The notes under the pieces: model-generated | Database searches by the model: none | Told to the model about the DNA's origin: nothing | What the model saw: the letters and a program-made list of their open reading frames with translations, nothing else | Position numbers and translations under genes: made by a program | Part shown: positions 48,339 through 56,410 of the stretch, piece after piece | Position numbering within the stretch: the stretch's first letter is position 1 | How the letters are laid out: every line of letters begins with the position of its first letter | From: a virus | IMG/VR virus record: IMGVR_UViG_3300024348_000017 | Span: 1 to 64,000 of that record | Length of the DNA stretch: 64,000 bases | Direction: 5' to 3' (one strand)

Positions 48339-48719
48339 TTATATTTTGTTAAAATCTGTTATTCCTAATTGATTACCATTAGCATCGAATAATCCTATTC
48401 TATATGCTGATGATGGTAATGCTGATGTATATACTTTTAAGATGTTGTCTCCAACAACTACGTTTACTGTTTCTTTTGATACTACTCTATTTGAAATATC
48501 AAATATTTTGATTGTAACTGATTGAGCTACATTACTTTTAACATTCATAGCAACCTCTGAGGTTACGAATGGTGTTTGTAATTTAATACCTACCGCGCTA
48601 GCTATTTTTAATTCAGCATTAGCTGTAGGTGGTTGGGGTGTAGGTACGTCTACTTTTGTACATCCTGCAAATAGAATAATCGCAACCGCTATTGTACATA
48701 ATTTCTTCATTGTATTCAT
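48339..48719 (-). CDS. Lipoprotein, paralogue of the next gene upstream
   Basis: 126 residues. Leader MNTMKKLCTIAVAIILFAGC (lipobox), a Pro linker, then one beta-sandwich domain with VTIKIFDISNRVVSKETVNVVVGDNILKVYTSALPSSAYRIGLF. This matches the domain of the 112-residue lipoprotein at 48721. The fold resembles the C-terminal sorting (Por/T9SS-like) or FN3-like domains of Bacteroidota. Tandem duplication is likely. Confidence 0.65.
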   Translation of the reverse strand: MNTMKKLCTIAVAIILFAGCTKVDVPTPQPPTANAELKIASAVGIKLQTPFVTSEVAMNVKSNVAQSVTIKIFDISNRVVSKETVNVVVGDNILKVYTSALPSSAYRIGLFDANGNQLGITDFNKI

Positions 48720-48720
48720 T

Positions 48721-49059
48721 TTAATTAATTTTAATGGTCGTTTTACCTATCTGAGTACGGGATTGGTCTTCCAATACTAGATATAAATATTTAACGGGTA
48801 GCGAACTAGTGTATATTTTCAACTTGTTTTGTCCTACTTTACCACTAATGCGCTCTCTTGTTATTACGTTTTGAGTTTGATCCAACATTGTTAAAGTATA
48901 TGTACCTGCCGTCTTTAAATCGAAATAAATATCACCACCATTCACCACGGTTGATTCAGCAACACTGAATATATCTGCTGTAATGGGTTTTGGTTCAGGT
49001 CTAACTTCTACTTTTCTACAGCTAGACAATAATAGCAATATGACTAGTAATTTTTTCAT
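48721..49059 (-). CDS. Lipoprotein, paralogue of the next gene downstream
   Basis: 112 residues. Leader MKKLLVILLLLSSC, a short Pro linker and one domain (GTYTLTMLDQTQNVITRERISGKVGQNKLKIYTSSLPVKYLYLVLED). The last half parallels the 126-residue lipoprotein (G-x-N-x-LK-(V/I)YTS-(A/S)LP). The start overlaps the barrel gene's stop by one base. Likely cell-envelope accessory factor. Confidence 0.65.
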   Translation of the reverse strand: MKKLLVILLLLSSCRKVEVRPEPKPITADIFSVAESTVVNGGDIYFDLKTAGTYTLTMLDQTQNVITRERISGKVGQNKLKIYTSSLPVKYLYLVLEDQSRTQIGKTTIKIN

Positions 49060-49952
49060 TAAAATTGGAAATTTGTTCCTATCATAAATAGGATTGGGTT
49101 ACTCTTTTTATATCCAACCGATTCACTTAATTTATCCCAAGTTGTGTTATATCTGATATTGGTATTTAATATAAATCTTTTAGTTATTTTCCAATCAATA
49201 GATGTACCATAATATAAGTCTAAATTGAAATCATTTAAGTATCCTATATCTGATGCCGTACCATCTTTAAAATCTTTGTAGATATCACTCATAGCAAATA
49301 CTTGTGGTGATATGTTTACCCTCTTTGTTTTGAATGTATATGTGTACATTGCCATACCTCTATAAGTTATTTGAGATGATGATGGCATTATTGGATAAAT
49401 TAAATCTACAAAATTACCATCTACATCTACTGTATATTTTCCTTCCCACTCACCTTGATATGTTCCCCAAAATGTTTTTGAGGCAATTAAACTATATCCA
49501 AATGTTCCAAACTTTTTAGTTCTAAATACATCTATAAATGATAGTGTAATATCTTTTTGGAAATTAAAATCAGTTGAATAGAATGATTGTAATGTAGTTG
49601 TTCTTGTATCTGTATTTCTACTGAAGCCATATCCCACACCATAATAATTCCATATTGGGTTTATTGATGATGCTAATGAGTGGGCCCATTTACCATTATT
49701 AGATGTTTTACTATATCCTAAATTTAAGGTGGTAGATACTTGCTTTCCAATTATACCTACTGAAAGGTTTGATGATGATAAAACATCTTTTGAAAAATCA
49801 ATATAAGACTCCAATATACCTAAGTTATTCCAATCACTACTTTCTCCAAATAATTCTTTTGGTGTTAGTTGTAATGTATCAGGCTTTTGTATTTGTGCAT
49901 TTGCTACAAATCCAATTAAAACTAACGATATGATTAATAATAATTTTTTCAT
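49059..49952 (-). CDS. Exported outer-membrane barrel-like protein
   Basis: 297 residues. Signal peptide MKKLLLIISLVLIGFVANAQ. The mature part alternates hydrophobic and polar residues in about a dozen strands with aromatic girdles (STTLNLGYSKTS, NISPQVFAMSDIY, RFILNTNIRYNTTWD) and ends NPILFMIGTNFQF. A terminal Phe after a strand is typical of outer-membrane barrels. The C-terminal pattern recalls that of 43701-45110. Coupled by one-base overlaps on both sides. Confidence 0.65.
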   Translation of the reverse strand: MKKLLLIISLVLIGFVANAQIQKPDTLQLTPKELFGESSDWNNLGILESYIDFSKDVLSSSNLSVGIIGKQVSTTLNLGYSKTSNNGKWAHSLASSINPIWNYYGVGYGFSRNTDTRTTTLQSFYSTDFNFQKDITLSFIDVFRTKKFGTFGYSLIASKTFWGTYQGEWEGKYTVDVDGNFVDLIYPIMPSSSQITYRGMAMYTYTFKTKRVNISPQVFAMSDIYKDFKDGTASDIGYLNDFNLDLYYGTSIDWKITKRFILNTNIRYNTTWDKLSESVGYKKSNPILFMIGTNFQF

Positions 49953-51868
49953 TATTTTACTTTAACTTTTAATGTTGTACCTGCTTTATTAACGGCATCA
50001 GTTGCACCTATTGAAATTAAACCCAATATATTATCAAGCTTAGTTGTTGATGTGAATGTTATTTTATATTCAGTGGTGTTATCTAAGGTAGTATTACCAT
50101 CACTTATTAATGAACCTAAATTAATATAAGCACCTTTATCAGTTGCATAGTTAGTAGGTGAACCTTTAGTAGTAAATTGTATTCCTTTAAACTTTAAGAC
50201 TGAATTATCATAATTTAATTGGAATTGAGTTCCAACTACATTTTGTTGTAGTGGATCTAATGTAATATAAGCATAAATACTATCACCAATCACTTCAGTC
50301 ATTATTAAAGCATTAATTTCATTACTAATACTCATTCCCCTAACTGACATTGTTGTTAGATTATTTGATTTAGGTGTTGTTGAATGAGATAAGTTTACAT
50401 CACCTTTCCAAGCCATTGTTAAGTTTAATGTATCGGATGATTTACCTGTGTTTATATCAAATGAATACCCACTACCCAATGGTGTTGTAAATGTAGTCCA
50501 ATTAGATTTACCAATACTATCATATTTTGTTTGTGGTATAATTCTTAATGTTTTATTAAGATTAAATGTATCAACTAATGTTTTAGCGCCTGTTAAGTTT
50601 TGCAATAAAGCGAAACAATCAGCCTCATTAAAGTAACCATCACTATTTACATCAGCATTCTTATATTGAATACCATATCCAAATTCGTTTCCACTTTGGT
50701 TTCCAAATATACCACCATTTGCTAATTCCTTAAAAGCTAAATAAACGTCTGATACTGTTACAATACTATTATATAAAGTTGTTAAATTATTTGTAGTAGT
50801 TGTAGTTATTGATTGTGTTTTGTATGTAGATAATTGTGAAAATGTAAATTCTGCTTGTAATCCATAAAATCCATTTCCTGCTCTTATATTTGATGCGAAA
50901 GTAGAACCTGAAAAGTTAAATTGTGTGGGGGTATAAACATAAACTTCTGTCCAACCATTAGCATCGTATGAATTAAATGTTACCGGCCCATCCCATAAAT
51001 CAAATAATTGTAAATTACTGATTGATGATGGTGTAGATAATATACCATTTACTTCTCTACTATCAATACCAATTCTATATCTTTGATTGGTTGCATCGTA
51101 TTGATATATTACACACCACTCTACTCCACCACTAGTTGTTAATGCTTTAACTCCACTTGCTACTTTGGTACTATCTAATAATGTTGTTATATCAACTGAA
51201 CCTGCTGAACTTAATGCTGAACCTATTGCAAATGTTGTTGCTGTTAGGTTGGTATTCAAATTAAAATTTGCTACTGCTTTTTTAGTAGGTGTATTATTAA
51301 TATTTGTTACTTCTTCATTCCAATATGAGTATGTATTTGGTGCACTTGGTCTTGACCATCTCACAAATAAAGCATCACCACCACCATATTCTTGATACCT
51401 TGTAACTATCTTATATCTTGTACCAGCAACCATATTTTTTGAACCATATTGATATCCACTAGCACCATGCCCACCATAGTAAGTTGATATTATTGTTCCG
51501 TCTACTGATATATCGCTCGCATCATCTGAATTGATTCCAAATCTATAGGTTCCTGTTTGTGTTGGTATAAACCAAAATTCAAATTTAATTGCATAGAAAT
51601 CACCTCCCCAATGTGGGGTTTGAATTGAACCATCACACATAATATTAAGAGCAACTTCACCTGTATGTGTTATAGTTGTATTTGAGTTTGCCGTATTTAA
51701 CATATTGTCAAATTCGGCAGCCGTATTTGCGTGGTATGGATATTGGGTTATACTCCCGTTTCCATTATGTGTTTTGTAAGAGGTATAATTAACGTACCCC
51801 CAACCCGATTGAGCTAAAGATACGTTAGTTAATAGGAAAGCTAATAATATCGTAACGAATCTCTTCAT
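49952..51868 (-). CDS. Exported PA14 + dockerin/cohesin-like surface protein
   Basis: 638 residues. Signal peptide MKRFVTILLAFLLTNVSLAQ. Residues about 35-190 form a PA14-type domain (IKFEFWFIPTQTGTYRFGINSDDASDISVDG...RYKIVTRYQEYGGGDALFVRW). Near 405-425 NADVNSDGYFNEADCFALLQ is a dockerin-type EF-hand loop (Asp-Asp-Ser/Asp-Gly-Glu/Asp). The C-terminal 120 residues (GTQFQLNYDNSVLKFKGIQF...YKITFTSTTKLDN) look like a cohesin-fold domain. The protein at 51868 is a paralogue, so a self-assembling surface scaffold is plausible. One-base overlaps with neighbours. Confidence 0.65.
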   Translation of the reverse strand: MKRFVTILLAFLLTNVSLAQSGWGYVNYTSYKTHNGNGSITQYPYHANTAAEFDNMLNTANSNTTITHTGEVALNIMCDGSIQTPHWGGDFYAIKFEFWFIPTQTGTYRFGINSDDASDISVDGTIISTYYGGHGASGYQYGSKNMVAGTRYKIVTRYQEYGGGDALFVRWSRPSAPNTYSYWNEEVTNINNTPTKKAVANFNLNTNLTATTFAIGSALSSAGSVDITTLLDSTKVASGVKALTTSGGVEWCVIYQYDATNQRYRIGIDSREVNGILSTPSSISNLQLFDLWDGPVTFNSYDANGWTEVYVYTPTQFNFSGSTFASNIRAGNGFYGLQAEFTFSQLSTYKTQSITTTTTNNLTTLYNSIVTVSDVYLAFKELANGGIFGNQSGNEFGYGIQYKNADVNSDGYFNEADCFALLQNLTGAKTLVDTFNLNKTLRIIPQTKYDSIGKSNWTTFTTPLGSGYSFDINTGKSSDTLNLTMAWKGDVNLSHSTTPKSNNLTTMSVRGMSISNEINALIMTEVIGDSIYAYITLDPLQQNVVGTQFQLNYDNSVLKFKGIQFTTKGSPTNYATDKGAYINLGSLISDGNTTLDNTTEYKITFTSTTKLDNILGLISIGATDAVNKAGTTLKVKVK

Positions 51869-53526
51869 TATTCAACTATTAATTCTATCTTTTTACCAGT
51901 AGCATCAACTGCATCTGCTAATACTGTATAGAATAAACCTGCAGTGTTACTTAGAGGTGATTTAGAAGTAAATATTAATTTATATGGAGTACCAACTTTA
52001 ATTCTAGCTGTCTTTAATTGATCAATTGAACCAAATGTTAACCTACCATTATCATGTGTTGAGAAATTTGTAACTGTACTTCCAGCATCAAATATAACAT
52101 CTGTTAATGTTAATTTAGTACTATCGTATTGCATGATTACTTCTAAACCAGCTAAATCAGCTTTAGTTAAGCTTGCTGATAATGTTACTTTATTATTTTC
52201 AACTGTAGATGTTAAGCTTAATGTTGCTTTTTCTAAAGCTTCAGTAGCGTAAGCCATACTGCTAAATGATGCTGTTCTTATAGTTTCACCTGGGTTAATT
52301 GAATTATAATAGTTACCGCTTGATATTCTTGAAGCAATAGTATCAGGATGAGATGAGTGTGACCAATCTAAATCACCACCCCAAGCAAATACAGCGTCTA
52401 CTGTTTGAATTGGAGTTGCAATTGTTACTTTATTTGTTTGTCCACCATCTAACCAAGTTTGATTTAATAAACCACTATAGTATCTTACTGATGTGGATGT
52501 TGATTTAGGAACAGATGCTTTAGAAGTTACATCTATACCCATTACATGAGCAAATAAGTAGTAACCATCACTTTCACCAAATGTGGAATTACTTAATGTT
52601 ATTAAACCAATTCTTTTCTCTAATACAGGCCTAGTAAAATATGTTGAGGTACCAGTAATATCAGTTTGAGTATGTCCTAAAAATGCCTTATAAGCATCTG
52701 ATACTGTTATAATATTATTCATCCAAGTTTTAGTCATTGCAGGTGCAATAAATACACCTAAACTATCTCCAACTTTAATCCCTGATGTGAATATTGCTTC
52801 ACCACTAGCATCTAATGCTTTAGTTTGTATTGGTTGTTGAGTCCAATCAATACCACCACTACCATCAGTTTTTAATTTCATTAATTGAACTGAATGATCA
52901 CCAATATTGTAATTTGAAGGAAATAATACTCTAACTTTAAATTGAGATGTATTACCACTTACACTCGATAGTGATACTTTACCTGTTGTAGTTGTGATTG
53001 GAGCAATATAAGCTGATGTATCATCAATAGCATATGATAAGTCTAATTTATGAATGTCAGTATAATCAGCCAAATCTTTAATTACATATTTTTGTGTTGC
53101 TATAATTCCATCAACACTAGCATCAGTTCTTTGTACTGTTAATTGACCAATATTCCAATCTGAATTTGAAACATAAGACCAAGGTGTAGCTAAATATTGT
53201 GCGTATAAACTTGTTGCAACTATACTATTTGCTGTACTTGCTGTAAATTTATAAGATGACCAATTTGTATAATATGTTTGCACTGCACTACCTTGTGACC
53301 AGGTTGTTGATACATAAGCTAAAGCTTTGTTATTAAATTGATATCTTAACCAATAATAACGTGGTTTAGTTGTACCCTTAGCTACAGTGTACTTAATTTG
53401 AATAGTATCACCCACCTTATAAGGTGCTGCTGTTACTACTGCTTGGTTTACTGTTAATTGTGCGTTGGCTGTTAATGACAGCATAGATACTGCTAGTATC
53501 CCTAAAATTGTTAATAGTTTTTTCAT
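51868..53526 (-). CDS. Exported cohesin-like surface protein, paralogue of 49952-51868
   Basis: 552 residues. Signal peptide MKKLLTILGILAVSMLSLTANAQ. N-terminal beta domains without a PA14. The middle has ITVSDAYKAFLGHTQT and FGESDGYYLFAHVMG, matching the TVSDVYLAF...SDGYFNEADCFALLQ region of the PA14 protein, but with a degenerate EF-hand. C-terminal cohesin-like domain (AGLEVIMQYDSTKLTLTDVIFDAG...PYKLIFTSKSPLSN). It ends one base before the anchor gene. Confidence 0.65.
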   Translation of the reverse strand: MKKLLTILGILAVSMLSLTANAQLTVNQAVVTAAPYKVGDTIQIKYTVAKGTTKPRYYWLRYQFNNKALAYVSTTWSQGSAVQTYYTNWSSYKFTASTANSIVATSLYAQYLATPWSYVSNSDWNIGQLTVQRTDASVDGIIATQKYVIKDLADYTDIHKLDLSYAIDDTSAYIAPITTTTGKVSLSSVSGNTSQFKVRVLFPSNYNIGDHSVQLMKLKTDGSGGIDWTQQPIQTKALDASGEAIFTSGIKVGDSLGVFIAPAMTKTWMNNIITVSDAYKAFLGHTQTDITGTSTYFTRPVLEKRIGLITLSNSTFGESDGYYLFAHVMGIDVTSKASVPKSTSTSVRYYSGLLNQTWLDGGQTNKVTIATPIQTVDAVFAWGGDLDWSHSSHPDTIASRISSGNYYNSINPGETIRTASFSSMAYATEALEKATLSLTSTVENNKVTLSASLTKADLAGLEVIMQYDSTKLTLTDVIFDAGSTVTNFSTHDNGRLTFGSIDQLKTARIKVGTPYKLIFTSKSPLSNTAGLFYTVLADAVDATGKKIELIVE

Positions 53527-54180
53527 TTATTTTTCTCCTAATAGTTTAGTGACTAATTTATCACAACCTTTCTTAATAGCGTTACTAAGACTTGTTTGAT
53601 TGAATTTACCACCCTCATCTACTATAAGAGTCGACATAGAGATTTCAGATGATGATTCTTCAACTAAAACCTCTTTTTCTTTGATACCATCTTTGTATAA
53701 AATACCTTTTAAACGAATTACAACTTCTTGTTCGTTTTTATGAAACACAGATACGTTCTTTTTTGTAGTTAGAACGTCTAGATAAACAATTTCAACACGT
53801 AATTTATTCTCAGCATCTGGGGATAAATCATATCCCTTTTCCTGAATATATTCTTCTAAAATATTTTTAACACCGAATTCTAAATTGCGGTTACCTGCTA
53901 ATTTACCAATAACAACTTTATTAGTAACTTTCTCAACATAAATATGTTCAGATGCATTATACCAAATATTACCTGGGCTATTTTTAAAAGTACCATCGAA
54001 TCTCCATGAAAATTCATTGGCTAAATGTTGCATATATTCTTCTTTTCCAGAGAATTGAAGAACTACGAAGAAAATTTGTGTAATTAATGCAAGACCTATA
54101 AATAATCCTACACCTAATAAGAATAATTGAAATAATCGGTCGCGTAGACTGATGGCCAGACTGATAGCTTTTTGCTTCAT
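53527..54180 (-). CDS. Membrane-anchored exported-domain protein
   Basis: 217 residues. A hydrophobic helix at about 19-43 (LFLLGVGLFIGLALITQIFFVVL) anchors a soluble domain. Its end (DEGGKFNQTSLSNAIKKGCDKLVTKLL) resembles that of the CsgG-like protein (DPVKFNQSTVSIATKKALDIAC). This hints that both share an envelope-associated fold. It is the first gene after a terminator and a late-type motif, so it probably opens the export-island transcript. Confidence 0.55.
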   Translation of the reverse strand: MKQKAISLAISLRDRLFQLFLLGVGLFIGLALITQIFFVVLQFSGKEEYMQHLANEFSWRFDGTFKNSPGNIWYNASEHIYVEKVTNKVVIGKLAGNRNLEFGVKNILEEYIQEKGYDLSPDAENKLRVEIVYLDVLTTKKNVSVFHKNEQEVVIRLKGILYKDGIKEKEVLVEESSSEISMSTLIVDEGGKFNQTSLSNAIKKGCDKLVTKLLGEK

Positions 54181-54206
54181 CTTTTAATTTTTAATGTGGT
54201 TCGAAT

Positions 54207-54214
54207 ATAAATAT
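54207..54214 (-). promoter_or_regulatory. Late-type motif ATATTTAT opening the export island
   Basis: About 26 bases before the ATG at 54180, directly after the terminator at 54217-54244. Confidence 0.5.
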
Positions 54215-54216
54215 GC

Positions 54217-54244
54217 AAAAGAAAGCAACCATTTCTGGTTGCTT
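54217..54244 (-). terminator. Rho-independent terminator after the tmRNA
   Basis: AAGCAACC/GGTTGCTT stem (8 bp, 6-base loop) followed by TCTTTTGC, about 55 bases past the tmRNA 3' end. Confidence 0.7.
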
Positions 54245-54297
54245 CGTAAAAGGCCCACTCTGAGCGCCCTGATCGCGGGAAGGGGAATGGACTCTTG

Positions 54298-54668
54298 TGG
54301 AGATGACGAGAGTCGAACTCGTGTCTCAATAATGAACAATAATACCAACGTCTCACACGCTTAGCTCACTGATTAACCCCAGTGCATGAGGTATAGGGCC
54401 ACAAGTTTTTGGTCTTAGTGACATCCACCACCTAGTTTTAATCTAAACTAAGAAAATCTAGCTTGTAACTTCTGTTCCTAGGATGTTACACCCGACGCTA
54501 TTTAAGCCGCTAATGCGTACTCGTTCGCACCTACGAAAGACATCATATCTTCGAAGGTCATAGTAGATAATTCTACAGTTATTGTTTCGCAAGGTTTTAA
54601 GGACTTATCTTACTTTGTCCGCGTGTGGTACTACCTTCAGATTACTGATCAAATACCGGTACATCCCC
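54298..54668 (-). ncRNA. ssrA: tmRNA (ssrA)
   Basis: About 371 nt. The 5' end GGGGATG (54668-54662) pairs with CATCTCC near 54305-54299 in a 7-bp acceptor stem with one G-U pair. A T-arm (ACGAG-TTCGACT-CTCGT) precedes the 3' end. CCA is not encoded. The internal frame ends GGT GCG AAC GAG TAC GCA TTA GCG GCT TAA, so the tag is probably GANEYALAA, ending in the conserved ALAA. It would rescue stalled ribosomes and mark peptides for proteolysis. No SmpB gene is visible in the window, so host SmpB is likely used. Its first 27 bases also code for the end of the protein at 54642. Confidence 0.85.
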
Positions 54669-54968
54669 ATGTTTTTTTGACTTTTTGTCTAATATTTTCT
54701 TCACTTCAGCACATAACTCATATTCCTCAATTTTAATTAAGTCATCTAAGCAATTGCTTAATAGTTCAATATACTGCGATTTTTCAATATTAAATATCAT
54801 ACCACTTGTATCCTTGAATGTGATATCAAATATATCAATGCCGTCTTTATTTCGTTTATATGCGCTAAGTACACATTTAACCATTTTAAGAATCAATTCA
54901 CTGTCCCTTTCCTTCATCATTTGAAGGAACTCACGTTGATCCTTTAACATTAAACAGTGGCATGCCAT
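54642..54968 (-). CDS. UVR-motif-like protein ending inside the tmRNA
   Basis: 108 residues from the ATG at 54968, chosen because ATATTTAT plus GTTATG lies directly upstream. The C-terminal half contains LDDLIKIEEYELCAEVKKILDKK, like the UVR helix pair (L..Y..Aa.lRd.i), and resembles the end of the protein at 58174. Its last codons (GDVPVFDQ) overlap the tmRNA acceptor and D-arm sequence. The transcript must therefore be cut to make the tmRNA, destroying this message. Confidence 0.55.
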   Translation of the reverse strand: MACHCLMLKDQREFLQMMKERDSELILKMVKCVLSAYKRNKDGIDIFDITFKDTSGMIFNIEKSQYIELLSNCLDDLIKIEEYELCAEVKKILDKKSKKHGDVPVFDQ

Positions 54969-54972
54969 AACG

Positions 54973-54980
54973 ATAAATAT
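54973..54980 (-). promoter_or_regulatory. Late-type motif ATATTTAT
   Basis: Four bases before the ATG at 54968; would place the UVR-like gene and tmRNA on one late transcript. Confidence 0.45.
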
Positions 54981-55092
54981 TAAATACACTGTCTGTACTG
55001 TTAAACTGTCTCAATACTACCTTTATCCGTAGTAGAGGTGCTTTATTCATTCTTAGCGTCTGTTCAGTCCTCCTTTCGGAGCAGTGTATTTG

Positions 55093-55178
55093 TGCCTCAG
55101 GCGAGAATCGAACTCGCACTCGCGTTGCGGCGAACAGGATTTTAAGTCCTGCGTGTCTACCAATTTCACCACCAAGGC
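55093..55178 (-). tRNA. tRNA-Leu (UAA)
   Basis: Full cloverleaf with a long variable arm. Acceptor GCCTTGG/CTGAGGC with G-U pairs. Anticodon loop CTTAAAA gives UAA. T-arm GCGAG-TTCGATT-CTCGC. Discriminator A, CCA not encoded. Confidence 0.9.
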
Positions 55179-55239
55179 ATGAGACCCGATATCCGCGTTT
55201 TCATCTCACTCGGGTCATGATGAGCTTCCGACGGTTTGC

Positions 55240-55393
55240 TGTAGGGGCTGGAATCGAACCAGCACGCTGCAATTCAATATAAGACAATTAAGCCGGCTTT
55301 GTGGTCAACCCATATCTTACATCTATCTCTTATCAGCACCCACGAGACGAGTGGGCACGTCTACCTTGACTGCCGTCATTTCCGCCACCCTAC
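55240..55393 (-). tRNA. Interrupted or degenerate tRNA-like element
   Basis: About 154 nt. The 3' end is a perfect T-arm (GCTGG-TTCGATT-CCAGC) with an acceptor strand CCCCTAC that pairs with the 5' GTAGGG. The 5' part contains Leu-type D-arm pieces (TGGCGGAA and GGTAGACG) split by a hairpin TGAC-GGCA-GTCA, and a CCCAC/GTGGG stem. About 75-80 extra bases separate it from the T-arm, and I find no clean anticodon loop with U33. It could be a tRNA carrying an insertion, a tRNA-like RNA, or a decayed gene. Confidence 0.4.
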
Positions 55394-55397
55394 AGTA

Positions 55398-55664
55398 TTA
55401 AACCCATCTATTACCATTTCGGCGTTTAGCTTCTTCAGCTTCTTTAACTCCTTTAACCATTTTAATCCAGGTTAAAGATACGTCAACAGGAGCTAATACC
55501 CAAGCCATAACTAAAACCATTATAGCATCCATTTCTGGGGAGGTTCCGAAATCAATTCCTCTTGTTTTATATTTTTTATTTAACTGATAGAAACAGTAAA
55601 TAATACAAATAATGTAATAACCTAATAACATATAACTATTTTTTAAAGTATTTTTCAAGTGCAT
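55398..55664 (-). CDS. Small membrane protein between tRNA genes
   Basis: 88 residues. Hydrophobic stretches near 12-27 (MLLGYYIICIIYCFYQL) and 46-66 (DAIMVLVMAWVLAPVDVSL), then a charged end. Overlaps the upstream gene by 29 bases. No family recognised. Confidence 0.55.
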   Translation of the reverse strand: MHLKNTLKNSYMLLGYYIICIIYCFYQLNKKYKTRGIDFGTSPEMDAIMVLVMAWVLAPVDVSLTWIKMVKGVKEAEEAKRRNGNRWV

Positions 55665-55845
55665 CTATCTTATCATCAGCATCAACTAACATTGTAAGTG
55701 CTTCTTCAGCATTACTATAGAAGTCTTTTGTTGAATGATCACCAATACCAACAGCGTGATTAGATAATAAATCTAAACTTAATAATGCTTTTGATTTTTC
55801 AGCTATTGCTGATGCCATAAGCATGTCAAATAATTCTTTTTTCAT
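55636..55845 (-). CDS. 69-residue hypothetical protein
   Basis: Helical (KKELFDMLMASAIAEKSKALLSLDLLS, AEEALTMLVDADDKIDALEKYFKK). Sits between two tRNAs and overlaps the membrane-protein gene. No family recognised. Confidence 0.5.
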   Translation of the reverse strand: MKKELFDMLMASAIAEKSKALLSLDLLSNHAVGIGDHSTKDFYSNAEEALTMLVDADDKIDALEKYFKK

Positions 55846-55858
55846 ATTTTTTATTTTG

Positions 55859-55943
55859 CGGAAAGACAGGGATTCGAACCCCAGAACCTGTTACAGTTGC
55901 CAGTTTTCAAGACTGGTGCATTCAACCACTCTGCCATCTTTCC
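55859..55943 (-). tRNA. tRNA-Ser (UGA)
   Basis: Acceptor GGAAAGA/CTTTCC-type pairing. Anticodon loop with TGA flanked by CCAGT/ACTGG. Long variable arm, T-arm GGGG-TTCGAAT-CCC. Serine by anticodon and variable arm. Confidence 0.9.
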
Positions 55944-56050
55944 AAGAGGATGAGGTTTAGCGGCCAACTAAACAAAGTTACTACTTGCTCTCACCTCGAG
56001 TTACACGTGACAGTTACGGGTGAATAGGGTTTCGTCAACACTCATCTTTG
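55944..56050. other. Structured inter-tRNA spacer
   Basis: GATGAG and CTCATC at the two ends can close a stem. Inside are TTTAG/CTAAA and a CACGTG palindrome flanked by GTTAC and GTAAC. No gene. Confidence 0.35.
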
Positions 56051-56123
56051 ATCCAGAAATAAGAATCGAACTTACGACCTACTGATTACAAATCAGTTGC
56101 TCTACCTGCTGAGCTATTCTGGA
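56051..56123 (-). tRNA. tRNA-Thr (UGU)
   Basis: Perfect acceptor TCCAGAA/TTCTGGA. Anticodon loop TTTGTAA gives UGU. T-arm GTAAG-TTCGATT-CTTAT (with G-U). Bases GCTC and GAGC form the D stem. Confidence 0.9.
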
Positions 56124-56410
56124 GTTTAGAGGATAGGCTCCGCGCCTCTACTAGGGGTTTCCTAATAGCGTAGACTTTCATGTTATTACCTTCGCATGCT
56201 CTCCTACCCTCTTTATATTTTTAGGAAAGTAGAAGATGGGTGCGTGGACATCTACTTTTACGATTGGCATTTCTAACCGATTATATCCGCCCTTCCTACA
56301 GTTAAAGGATACGTCCCAATCAACCTAATATCATAACAACTACCTACAATTTTTTAAAGTCGCCTCCTCGTCATGCGATGGTTATACCTGCGGCAGGTAG
56401 TTATTGTTTG
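56124..56410. other. Structured inter-tRNA spacer
   Basis: 287 bases with no gene. It holds three blocks, each able to close on itself: GGGTAGG...CCTATCC, GTAGAAGATG...CATCTACTTT and AACTACCT...AGGTAGTT. None has a T-arm, so they are not tRNAs. Possibly processing elements or small RNAs. Confidence 0.4.
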
